From Bacteroidota bacterium (GTDB lineage Bacteria > Bacteroidota > Bacteroidia > B-17B0 > Aurantibacillaceae), in assembly GCA_020403265.1 (NCBI GenBank), contig JADBXZ010000022.1, forward strand, positions 32,388 to 96,387: DNA of 64,000 bases. Direction: 5' to 3'. The notes below the pieces were generated by a model. The model had not been told where the DNA came from, ran no database searches, and saw only the letters and a program-made list of their open reading frames with translations. Positions 35,823 to 44,124 of this stretch are shown one piece after another; positions within the stretch are counted from its first letter, which is position 1, and each line of letters begins with the position of its first letter. The position numbers were made by a program, and so were the translations under genes.

Positions 35823-38800
35823 ATGAACAAGAAAATAATTATAGCATTAACAGTAGTTGCAAATGTTTCATTGTTTGCTCAAAAAAAAGAAGTTAAGGGT
35901 GCCGTTCCGGAAAAACCTTTCCTGCAAAAGTCGGAATCCTTTTCATCTTTAAAATTTAGAAACATTGGACCCGCAGTTACTTCAGGACGTGTAATTGATA
36001 TTGCGGTAAACCCAAAAAACACCAATGAATGGTACATTGCCGCTGCCGCAGGTGGTGTGTTCAAAACAAAAAATGCAGGTGTAACTTTTGAGCCTATTTT
36101 TGATAATGCAGGGGCTTACTCTATAGGATGTGTTGCAATTGACCCATCTAATCCTAACATTGTTTGGGTTGGTTCAGGAGAAAATAATAATCAACGAGCT
36201 GTTGGCTATGGCGATGGAGTTTATAAAAGTGAAGACGGAGGAAAATCATTTAAAAATGTTGGATTGCCTAAATCAGAACATATTGGTAACATAGCAATTA
36301 ATCCAAACAATAGTGATATAGTTTATGTTGCCGCTTATGGTCCGGTTTGGAGTTCAGGTGGAGAGAGAGGAATTTACAAGACAACTGATGGAGGTAAATC
36401 ATGGAAACAGGTATTAAATGTTAGTGAAAATACAGGTTTTAATGAGGTTCATATTAATCCTTCTAATCCTAATATTTTATATGCATGCGCACATCAACGC
36501 CGCAGACATGAATGGACATATATTAGCGGAGGGCCGGAAAGCGGCATCTATAAAAGCACCAATGCCGGCGAAACTTGGACTAAATTAACCAATGGTTTAC
36601 CAAGTGGCGATGTTGGACGAATTACGATCACTATTCCGCCACGAAATCCTGAGATGATATATGCAATGTGTGAAGGAAGAGATAACAAGGGTCTTTACAA
36701 AAGCTCAGACTTCGGAGCAAGCTTTGATAAACAAAGTTCTAAAGCAACAGATGGAAATTATTATCAGGAAATATTTTCAGATCCTAAGAATAGCGAAATC
36801 ATTTATGTAATGGATACATACGCTACTGTATCATCTGATGGTGGAAAATCATTTAAAGCACTTGGAGAGAAAAATAAACATGTAGATAATCATGCAATTT
36901 GGGTAAATCCGAAAAACACGAAACATTTGTTGGTTGGTTGTGATGGGGGATTATACGAGTCTTTTGATGGTGCTGCCACATGGCGTTACTTTACGAATTT
37001 GCCAATCACACAATTTTACAGAGTATGTGTTGATAATGCTAAGCCCTTTTACAATATTTATGGCGGTACGCAAGATAACAATACCTTAGGTGGACCATCA
37101 CGAACAAAAAGTGCCAGTGGGATAATTAATACAGATTGGTTTGTTACAACAGGCGGTGATGGTTTTCAGCCTCGCGTTGATCCTAAAGAGCCTAATATTA
37201 TTTATAGTGAAAGTCAGTATGGCGGTTTGGTTCGATTTGATAAGAAAACAGGGGAAAACGTTAGTATTAAACCGTCAGAAAAAGTAGGTGAATCTGCCTA
37301 CCGATTTAACTGGGATGCACCTTTGATAATAAGCAATTTTGACAACAAGCGTATTTATTTTGCAGGTAGCAAGGTGTTCAGATCTAATAATCGAGGAGAT
37401 AGTTGGGAAGTAATTAGCCCAGATTTATCTAGAGGGTTAGATAGAAATAAATTTCCGGTGATGGGTAAATTATGGAGTATGGACGCTGTTGCTAAAAATC
37501 AAAGTACCAGTATTTTTGGAAACATTACTGCATTAACAGAATCGCCAAAAAATCAGGATTTAATTTATGCCGGTACAGATGATGGTTTAATTCAAATAAC
37601 CAATGATGGTGGAAAAAACTGGACAAAAGTTGAAAATATTCCCGGAGTACCTCAGATAACAGCCGGTGTATACAAAATGCAGCCACTGGTTAATTTTATG
37701 TTGGCTTCTCAACACAATGAAAATAAGGTATTTGCTGTCTTCAATAATCATCGTCAAGGAGACTTTAAACCATATTTGATGATGAGCTTGGATAAAGGTA
37801 AAACATGGACAAATATTGCCAATAACCTGCCGGAAAGAGGATCTGTCTACAGTTTTGCGGAGGATACAAAAAACGAAAACCTGTATTTTTGCGGAACGGA
37901 GTTTGGATTTTATTTTAGTTTAGATGCAGGTAAAAATTGGGTTGAGCTAACATCCGGATTGCCTGAAAGTATCTGTATTAAGGATATCGCAATTCAAAAA
38001 GAAGAGGACGATATCATATTAGCAACCTTCGGTAGAGGATTTTTTGTATTGGATAATTATAGCATATTACAAACTATAAAGGCAGATGATTTGATTAAGG
38101 ACGCTACGATATTCCCCATTAAAAAAGGGTTAATGTATTTTGAATCTACGCCTTTTGGTCATACCGGAAAGTCTTTCCAGGGGGCTTCGTTTTTTAATGC
38201 ACCAAACCCTGAGATTGGCGCTACCATTTACTATCACATTAAAAATGATTATAAAACTATAAAAGATAAACGTAAAGAAATTGAAAAGGAAAAAAACAAG
38301 AAGGGGGAAAGCATTTTTTACCCTTCTGCTGATAGCATTAGATTGGAGGATAATGAAACGGCTGCTACCGGATTTATTATTATCACAGATGATAAAGGAA
38401 ATGAGGTAAGAAAATTGAAGGCGTCCATAGCAAAAGGCATTAATCGTTTGGTATGGGATGGTCATCACGAATTAAGCGTGCCTATAAACTTTAATGTGCC
38501 TGATATTGAAAATCCTTATTATTCGCCCGATAGAGGTATGCCGGCTATTCCCGGTAAATACTTTGCTCAGTTGGTTATTATTCAGAACGGAAAGCCAAGT
38601 AGTTTAACAGATAAAATTGCTTTTGAAATTGAGGCATTAAATTTAAACACACTACCTGTTAAAGATGCTAAAGTAACTAATGAATATAATAAACAGTTGA
38701 GCGATTTTAGAAGAATAGTTTTGGGTACACACGATTACGTGGGTGGAATTAAAGAGAAAATGAAATACATTAAGCAAGGGATTAATACGGGTAATGTTAA

Positions 38801-39131
38801 TGCTTTTGCTTTGCTGGATGATGTAACAAATTTAGAAAGTAAATTAAGGGTGTATGATTTAAAAATGAATGGAGACGCTGCGCTTGCGAAAAGAGAATTT
38901 GAAACATTAGAAGGCTTATTAAATGGAGTAGAAGAAATTGTGTATTGGAGTTGGAACCAAAGTTATGGTGCAACGGATGCACATCAAGAGCGTTTGAGTA
39001 GATTGAAAAAAGATTTTACAACTGTTTATGCAAATGTGCTGGAGATGAAAAGTATAATGGAGGGAATTGAGCAAAAAGCTGACAATTTAAAACTTCCTGC
39101 TACTATAGGAAGATTACCCAAATTGGATTAG
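35823..39131 (+). CDS. Large BNR/sortilin-type beta-propeller exported protein
   Basis: 1102 residues from the ATG at 35823, which directly precedes a signal peptide (NKKIIIALTVVANVSLFAQ); an upstream TTG (35811) is less likely. The first about 750 residues hold repeated BNR/Asp-box motifs (GVYKSEDGGKSF, GIYKTTDGGKSW, GIYKSTNAGETW, LIQITNDGGKNW) typical of VPS10/sortilin-like glycosidase-fold propellers. The C-terminal 350 residues include an Ig-like region and a helical tail. It is often annotated as glycosyl hydrolase, but no catalytic residue can be assigned. Confidence 0.87.
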   Translation: MNKKIIIALTVVANVSLFAQKKEVKGAVPEKPFLQKSESFSSLKFRNIGPAVTSGRVIDIAVNPKNTNEWYIAAAAGGVFKTKNAGVTFEPIFDNAGAYSIGCVAIDPSNPNIVWVGSGENNNQRAVGYGDGVYKSEDGGKSFKNVGLPKSEHIGNIAINPNNSDIVYVAAYGPVWSSGGERGIYKTTDGGKSWKQVLNVSENTGFNEVHINPSNPNILYACAHQRRRHEWTYISGGPESGIYKSTNAGETWTKLTNGLPSGDVGRITITIPPRNPEMIYAMCEGRDNKGLYKSSDFGASFDKQSSKATDGNYYQEIFSDPKNSEIIYVMDTYATVSSDGGKSFKALGEKNKHVDNHAIWVNPKNTKHLLVGCDGGLYESFDGAATWRYFTNLPITQFYRVCVDNAKPFYNIYGGTQDNNTLGGPSRTKSASGIINTDWFVTTGGDGFQPRVDPKEPNIIYSESQYGGLVRFDKKTGENVSIKPSEKVGESAYRFNWDAPLIISNFDNKRIYFAGSKVFRSNNRGDSWEVISPDLSRGLDRNKFPVMGKLWSMDAVAKNQSTSIFGNITALTESPKNQDLIYAGTDDGLIQITNDGGKNWTKVENIPGVPQITAGVYKMQPLVNFMLASQHNENKVFAVFNNHRQGDFKPYLMMSLDKGKTWTNIANNLPERGSVYSFAEDTKNENLYFCGTEFGFYFSLDAGKNWVELTSGLPESICIKDIAIQKEEDDIILATFGRGFFVLDNYSILQTIKADDLIKDATIFPIKKGLMYFESTPFGHTGKSFQGASFFNAPNPEIGATIYYHIKNDYKTIKDKRKEIEKEKNKKGESIFYPSADSIRLEDNETAATGFIIITDDKGNEVRKLKASIAKGINRLVWDGHHELSVPINFNVPDIENPYYSPDRGMPAIPGKYFAQLVIIQNGKPSSLTDKIAFEIEALNLNTLPVKDAKVTNEYNKQLSDFRRIVLGTHDYVGGIKEKMKYIKQGINTGNVNAFALLDDVTNLESKLRVYDLKMNGDAALAKREFETLEGLLNGVEEIVYWSWNQSYGATDAHQERLSRLKKDFTTVYANVLEMKSIMEGIEQKADNLKLPATIGRLPKLD

Positions 39132-39172
39132 TCAGTCTTCAAATGGTATTAGTCATTTTTGCGACTGATTAA
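39128..39172 (+). terminator. Hairpin after the propeller gene, possible terminator
   Basis: TTAGTCAGTC and GACTGATTAA pair over 10 bp with one wobble, around a 25-nt loop. A T-run appears only about 9 nt later, so termination is possible but not convincing. Confidence 0.28.
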
Positions 39173-39228
39173 ACTCACGTTTTTGGTACTTTTTAATTGG
39201 ATTTATTGTATTAGCTTTATACAAATTT

Positions 39229-39996
39229 ATGGTACCAAAAGTCGTTTATGAGTTTTTTGATGAATTAGGCATGATCTCTTATTTTGGCTGGAGATTTTTT
39301 AAGGAAGGGATTAAGCCGCGCTATGAATTCAGGGAAATGATCCGACAGTGCTATTATGTTGGCTATAAATCTTTAGGACTCGTGGCTTTAACTGCTTTTA
39401 TCATGGGATTGGTTATCACAATTCAATCACGACCAACCTTAGTTGAATTTGGTGCAGAGGATTGGCTTCCAAAAATGGTATCTGTATCTCTGGTACGTGA
39501 AATTGCTCCGGTAATCACTGCATTGATTTGTGCAGGTAAAGTAGGTTCTGGTATGAGCGCTGAATTGGGTGCAATGAAAGTTACAGAACAAATTGATGCC
39601 ATGGATGTTTCGGGGACTAATCCTTTTAAGTATTTAGTTGTTACGCGTGTTTTTGCAACAACCTTTATGGTTCCTTTATTAGTTATTTTAGCAGATGCAA
39701 TTTCATTATATGGCGGATATTTAGGTTGCAATATTCGCGGAGTTGTAAGTTGGCAATTATATTGGAACCAAGTTTACGAAACGTTAAGTTATGGCGATGT
39801 GCTGCCATCGATTATAAAGACTTTCTTTTTTGGTTACGCCATTGGTGTTATTGGTTGTTTTAAAGGTTATTACACCGATAAAGGTACCGAAGGTGTTGGA
39901 AAATCTGCAAATGCGGCAGTTGTATTATCGTCTGTTATGGTTTTTATAATTGATTTAATTGCAGTTCAAATCATTGATATTTTAAATTTAACGTAA
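39229..39996 (+). CDS. mlaE: MlaE-type ABC lipid transporter permease
   Basis: 255 residues, about five membrane spans, with the MlaE/YrbE motifs ALTAFIMGLVITIQS, LVREIAPVITALICAGKVGS, SAELGAMKVTEQIDAMD and FGYAIGVIGCFKGYYT. It is the inner-membrane part of the Mla-like system that moves phospholipids between the two membranes. The permease, ATPase and MCE genes follow one another with 0-6 bp between them. Confidence 0.94.
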   Translation: MVPKVVYEFFDELGMISYFGWRFFKEGIKPRYEFREMIRQCYYVGYKSLGLVALTAFIMGLVITIQSRPTLVEFGAEDWLPKMVSVSLVREIAPVITALICAGKVGSGMSAELGAMKVTEQIDAMDVSGTNPFKYLVVTRVFATTFMVPLLVILADAISLYGGYLGCNIRGVVSWQLYWNQVYETLSYGDVLPSIIKTFFFGYAIGVIGCFKGYYTDKGTEGVGKSANAAVVLSSVMVFIIDLIAVQIIDILNLT

Positions 39997-40785
39997 TTGG
40001 AGTCTGATAAAAAAACAACCCTTTCTGAATTGGTGAACGAAAACAATGTTCAACGAAATGATTTAGCAATTTCTATAAAACATTTGCATAAATCGTTTGG
40101 GAATAATCAAGTACTAAAAGATTTTAATTTAGAAGTTAAAAGCGGCGAAAGCGTTGCTGTAATTGGAAAATCAGGTTCCGGAAAATCTGTTTTAATTAAA
40201 TGCGTTATAGGTTTAATTAAATTTGAACAAGGGCAAATCCATGTACTTGGAAAAAATGTCTCTAAACTAAACAGTATGGAGTTGGATGTTCTTAGAATTA
40301 AGGTTGCTTTTTTATTTCAAAGTAACGCACTTTACGACTCGATGACGGTGCGCGAAAACCTCGAATTTCCACTAAGGCGACACTTGACAGAGACAAAAAA
40401 AGAGGAAGTGGATGCTCTGGTAATCGAGGCATTAACCAATGTGGGTCTAGCTCATACGATTGACATGATGCCTTCAGAGTTGTCAGGAGGTATGCGTAAA
40501 CGTGTCGCCTTAGCGCGCACATTAATAATGAAACCAGAAATAATTTTATATGATGAGCCAACAACTGGTTTGGATCCAATTACAGCAAAAGAGATTAGTC
40601 ATTTAATAGTGGAGATTCAAAAAAAATACAATACATCATCTATCATAATTTCGCATGATTTAAGTTGTGTTAAAATTACAGCCGATAAGGTGGTGATGCT
40701 TATTAACGGAAAAAATTATGCGGAAGGAAAATTTGAGGAATTAAGCAAAAGTGATGATGATAAAATAAAAAATTTTTATATTTAA
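39997..40785 (+). CDS. mlaF: MlaF-type ABC transporter ATPase
   Basis: 262 residues, TTG start immediately after the mlaE stop. Walker A GKSGSGKS (57-64), Q-loop LFQSNALYDSMTV, signature LSGGMRKRVALART (162-175), Walker B IILYDEPTTGLD and H-loop IIISHD are complete. It energises the MlaE permease. About 22 residues precede the ABC core, which is a little longer than usual. Confidence 0.94.
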   Translation: MESDKKTTLSELVNENNVQRNDLAISIKHLHKSFGNNQVLKDFNLEVKSGESVAVIGKSGSGKSVLIKCVIGLIKFEQGQIHVLGKNVSKLNSMELDVLRIKVAFLFQSNALYDSMTVRENLEFPLRRHLTETKKEEVDALVIEALTNVGLAHTIDMMPSELSGGMRKRVALARTLIMKPEIILYDEPTTGLDPITAKEISHLIVEIQKKYNTSSIIISHDLSCVKITADKVVMLINGKNYAEGKFEELSKSDDDKIKNFYI

Positions 40786-40791
40786 AAGACA

Positions 40792-41763
40792 ATGGATAAT
40801 CTTTCGAGAAATACTAAACTAGGAATTTTTGTTTTCGCAGGAACGTTCTTTTTCATCGTACTGCTTTATTTTATTGGGAGTAAACGTAATTTATTCAGTT
40901 CCACAATAGATGTTTATGCTCGTTTTTATGACGCAGAAGGTTTAATGAAAGGCAACAGTATAAGGTATTCAGGTATTAATATTGGTACCGTAAAAAATGT
41001 CGCCATTGAGAATGATTCAACCGTTCTTGTTACAATGGTCATTCAAAAGCAAGTTATAAAATACATAAAAAAAAATTCATTAGCAAGCATTGGTACCGAC
41101 GGATTAATGGGTAATAAATTGGTTAACATTACTAATGTAAGTGAAGCTTCAGAAACAATTAATGAAGGTGACGAGTTTAAAACCTTAAAGGCGATTAGTA
41201 CAGCCGAAATGTTGAAAACATTAAGTGTTACTAATGAAAATGTCCGGTTGATCACTGATGATCTAAAAAAAATTGCCTCTAAAGTAAATAATAATAATTC
41301 ACTATGGAACTTCTTATCTGATACCGTTTTAGGAAATAATTTAAAACAAGCCATTGTGAGTATTAAACTCACCGGAGATAGAACGGCATATATAGCCGGT
41401 GATTTTAGCAAAATGTTGAATGACGTAAGAGATGGTAAGGGTGTTTTAGGCGCCTTATTGGTCGATACTGCCTTGTCAGGTAAACTGAACCAATCCATTG
41501 TTTCTATAAAAATGATTTCTAGTGATTTAGCTGTCGTATCTGGAGATTTAAGTTACATAACTAAAAAAGTTAAGGGCGGAGAAGGTGCAGTTGGAACACT
41601 TTTAACTGATACAGAGTTTGTGCACAACATGAATAAAAGCATGGCAAATCTGAATACTGGAACTCAAGGGTTTTCTGAAAACATGGAAGCTTTAAAACAT
41701 AGTATTTTTCTCCGTAAATATTTTAAGAAGAAGCAAAAAGAAAAAAATCCTGCAGCTAAGTAA
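40792..41763 (+). CDS. mlaD: MlaD/MCE-domain lipid-binding protein
   Basis: 323 residues. One N-terminal membrane span (about 9-27) is followed by the MCE domain (VYARFYDAEGLMKGNSIRYS to about 120), then a helical tail with two similar segments (NLKQAIVSIKLTGDRTAYIA and KLNQSIVSIKMISSDLAVVS, each followed by a GVLGALL/GAVGTLL motif) and a basic C-terminus. It forms the periplasmic lipid-binding ring of the transporter. The last gene of the mla operon; a long non-coding stretch follows. Confidence 0.92.
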   Translation: MDNLSRNTKLGIFVFAGTFFFIVLLYFIGSKRNLFSSTIDVYARFYDAEGLMKGNSIRYSGINIGTVKNVAIENDSTVLVTMVIQKQVIKYIKKNSLASIGTDGLMGNKLVNITNVSEASETINEGDEFKTLKAISTAEMLKTLSVTNENVRLITDDLKKIASKVNNNNSLWNFLSDTVLGNNLKQAIVSIKLTGDRTAYIAGDFSKMLNDVRDGKGVLGALLVDTALSGKLNQSIVSIKMISSDLAVVSGDLSYITKKVKGGEGAVGTLLTDTEFVHNMNKSMANLNTGTQGFSENMEALKHSIFLRKYFKKKQKEKNPAAK

Positions 41764-41987
41764 ATCCTTTCGTTAATCCTTTCCTTGTAACTATGCTGCA
41801 TAGTCGTGTTATACTAGAGTTGCTTAGCTGGTCGGTATAATTAGTTGTAAATTTGATACTGTCTATCTATTTATTATTAACGGTAATACTAACTAATACT
41901 CTTAAGAATAAGGACTAAACGATTAATCGTGCTATTATTTCTTGTTGCACCTCAATTCTTTTGAACACGTTTAGAATAAATTTGGAT

Positions 41988-42158
41988 AAACCCAAATTAT
42001 GCATTAGAAGGCGAAGCATGAGCCGAACTAATTGTATTAGTTGGGTTTATTCCGATTTAGAAAATCACCCTTTGGGTTTCAGGTATTTCTGAACAAAGGG
42101 TTGATTTTCTTACATCGTTTATTTATTTGGTTTTCCAAATGAATAAAATGGGATAAAA
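41988..42158 (+). repeat. Hairpin repeat, copy 1
   Basis: About 170 bp. It begins AAACCCAA (paired with TTGGGTTT at 42041-42048) and contains a 15-bp stem with one bulged A (42060-42074 with 42094-42109) around a 19-nt loop. A small palindrome, ATTTGG/CCAAAT, ends the unit. Three blocks of 18, 25 and 18 nt are identical to copy 2 (42052, 42099 and 42135 onward). Confidence 0.7.
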
Positions 42159-42171
42159 CATCAGAAATATT

Positions 42172-42505
42172 AAACCCAATTTATGCAATAGGAGTTTAAG
42201 AATTAGCCGAACTACTTTTTTTAATTGAGGTTATCCTGCCTATTGCAGGTAGGCCTGCCTATTGCAGGTAGACCCGATTTAGAAAATCACCATTTGGGTT
42301 ATACCAATGTGAAAAAATAATTAGGGCAATAATTATTTTTGCTACAGTGGTTTATACCGATTAGAAAGAAGTTTGGCGCAATGAAGTGAAACGAAATTGG
42401 ACCATTACTTATTTCACATCGGTATTTCATGTATTCCAGCACAAATGGTTGATTTTCTTACATCGTTTATTCATTTGGAAATCCAAATGAATAAAATGGG
42501 TTAAA
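42172..42505 (+). repeat. Hairpin repeat, copy 2, expanded loop
   Basis: Same order of blocks as copy 1 but about 334 bp. The main stem (42282-42296 with 42442-42457) again pairs over 15 bp with a bulged A, and a base pair that is C-G in copy 1 is A-T here, changed on both sides. The loop has grown from 19 to 145 nt and holds a second inverted repeat (42302-42314 with 42412-42424, 12 of 13 paired). Ends with the palindrome CATTTGGA/TCCAAATG. Confidence 0.7.
42235..42272 (+). repeat. Tandem 19-bp repeat, two units
   Basis: CCTGCCTATTGCAGGTAGG at 42235-42253 is followed directly by the same 19-mer with a final A at 42254-42272. Each unit also forms a small hairpin, CCTGC/GCAGG. It is inserted within copy 2 of the larger repeat and absent from copy 1. 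Confidence 0.8.
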
Positions 42506-42513
42506 GGGGATAA

Positions 42514-42549
42514 AATCGCAAATCCGTCACAACTAGCGAATTTGCGATT
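42514..42549 (+). repeat. Hairpin AATCGCAAAT/ATTTGCGATT
   Basis: Arms AATCGCAAATCCG (42514-42526) and CGAATTTGCGATT (42537-42549) pair at 12 of 13 positions around a 10-nt loop. It is GC-richer than its surroundings and has a T-run 17 nt downstream; it could be a terminator or part of a dispersed element. Confidence 0.5.
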
Positions 42550-43063
42550 GTGGTCTCGACCGACATTTTTTCGAACTCTTTTAGGGAAGATTTAATCAAA
42601 ATATGCAGTGTGTAATAGTTTTAGCTTCATAAATTCAGAAAGGATATAATTGCTCTGATTAATCAAAAATGAAACCATGGTATAATTTTTTTACCACATC
42701 ATTCTCTGCCTATCAAATTTTGAAATAGGTTTGACGTGATTCGGGAAATTTGAAAAGAAAAACAAAGTTTTGCGTTTTGAAGAATTTTATTCTAAAAAAA
42801 TCGGTAATTCAACAGCTAACAAAGTAAAATAATCCTTAATGAAATATTATATTTTTTATTCATATGACAGCCCCTTTCGCTTTAATTTTTTCTATATATT
42901 GATTATTAAGTTGATATATGTTTCATTTTAACTCTCTTTTATTTTTTTATCAAAAAAGTTATTAACAAATTACACAAGTGTTAATTTATTTAACATTTAT
43001 ATTTTATAATTGTATTAATAATTTTAGTCGAAAACTTAAAACTTGAATTAGAATATTTTGCAA

Positions 43064-43594
43064 ATGAATAATGCTTTAAACCAAACCATTAAACAAGATG
43101 ATTTTTTATTGTCATCAGATGTTAAACAGACTTTTTTCAGGGTAATATCTTGGCTTTCAAATAATCTCAGTAATAGACTGATTGTTTTGACCGTATTTTG
43201 TTTTACAACAACTATTTGTGCATCGCAAATTCAAACTAACATTCCTCATGAAACTATCAATAGTGCTTCGGTTAAATACCATTCAATTAATTCTGTTAAT
43301 TCAAGCACTGCTATTAGCGTTGTTCCTAATTGTACTTTAACTCTCAAAAATCCAAACTTAATTAAGTCAATTAAGTTTCAGGTTCTGTCTAAACAAAATC
43401 AATCCGTACTATATTCTGCTAATCATCTATTAAATTCTCCACCTGTTATCGAAAATGGAAATTTAATTTTTAGTAAAAGCGGAGCCCAAATAATTTTATC
43501 ATCTCCAACCAATTATCCCCTTGGCTCTGTTAAGTTAAGAGTTTATACTATTGACAATAATAATCTGGAATCAAAACCATACATAGTTAATTAA
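43064..43594 (+). CDS. Exported beta-rich protein, first gene of RHS operon
   Basis: 176 residues from the ATG at 43064; a TTG two codons earlier is less likely. A long polar N-region (about 38 residues) precedes a hydrophobic core (LIVLTVFCFTTTICAS), an unusually long signal peptide. The rest has no Cys-rich or catalytic motif; the C-terminal 85 residues are beta strands (KSIKFQVLSKQNQSVLYSAN, GSVKLRVYTIDNNN) that resemble the C-terminal module of the 1212-residue protein two genes on. Function unknown. The next gene follows after 9 bp. Confidence 0.66.
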   Translation: MNNALNQTIKQDDFLLSSDVKQTFFRVISWLSNNLSNRLIVLTVFCFTTTICASQIQTNIPHETINSASVKYHSINSVNSSTAISVVPNCTLTLKNPNLIKSIKFQVLSKQNQSVLYSANHLLNSPPVIENGNLIFSKSGAQIILSSPTNYPLGSVKLRVYTIDNNNLESKPYIVN

Positions 43595-43603
43595 TACCAA
43601 GAT

Positions 43604-44119
43604 ATGAATAAACGTCTTACCACCATAATCACTTTAATATTACTGAAGTTTTTCGCTTATGGACAAAGTTGTGGTTCTTGCAACATAAGCATTAATTCAT
43701 TAGATAGTTCAAGTTATACTATTAATCAAGGTCAAACATTATGTTTGGATAGCAATGCTGTTTTTGTTGGAACAATAACAATTAATGGAGGTGTAGTTTG
43801 TAATAAAGGTTTATTATCACCTAAGCAATTGGCGTTCCACACAGGCGGCACACTTTATAACTATAGTAACATTAGTTTATCAGGTTCTTTTAGTCTTGGT
43901 AATAATTGCGTATTGGAAGTTAAAGATGGTTCAACTTTTAATATTTCCAATGGAGTTTTTAATATTAATGGAGGGCAAGTAACCAATGATGGCGTCATCA
44001 CAGTAATAGGAGCAATTAATTTTAACGCTGGCATATTTAATAGTTCAAATCTTATCAATTGTAATACTTTAAGTGGCACTGCATCTATTGTAAATTCAGG
44101 CGTCATTAATAAACAATAA
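43604..44119 (+). CDS. Small exported beta-helix protein, paralogue of next gene's N-terminus
   Basis: 171 residues with signal peptide (TTIITLILLKFFAYGQ). The mature start QSCGSCNISINS, then YTINQGQTLCLDSNAVF and GTITINGGVVCNKG, aligns with the beginning of the 1212-residue protein (QCSGCTTNV, YTVVAGQTLCIASGL, GTITLNGGTICNLG), including the four cysteines. The remainder consists of short GG-x-x-x-N-x-G repeats consistent with a beta-helix. It ends without a sorting domain. Five bp separate it from the next gene. Confidence 0.72.
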   Translation: MNKRLTTIITLILLKFFAYGQSCGSCNISINSLDSSSYTINQGQTLCLDSNAVFVGTITINGGVVCNKGLLSPKQLAFHTGGTLYNYSNISLSGSFSLGNNCVLEVKDGSTFNISNGVFNINGGQVTNDGVITVIGAINFNAGIFNSSNLINCNTLSGTASIVNSGVINKQ

Positions 44120-44124
44120 AGAAT

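Larger units (their letters stand above)
41764..43063 (+). other. 1.3-kb non-coding region before the RHS operon
   Basis: No credible reading frame on either strand. 41764-41987 shows nothing recognisable. 41988-42505 holds two diverged copies of a hairpin-rich repeat. 42514-42549 is a separate hairpin. 42560-43063 is very AT-rich with small hairpins (for example TGGTA/TACCA near 42680) and must carry the promoter of the RHS operon; the near-match TATTTTG lies 4 nt before the ATG at 43064. Confidence 0.7.

Noticed and set aside
41764..43063. Possible CRISPR array or transposase remnant in the long non-coding region
   Set aside because: Repeats are only two, unequal and without regular spacers, and no frame shows transposase-like sequence.
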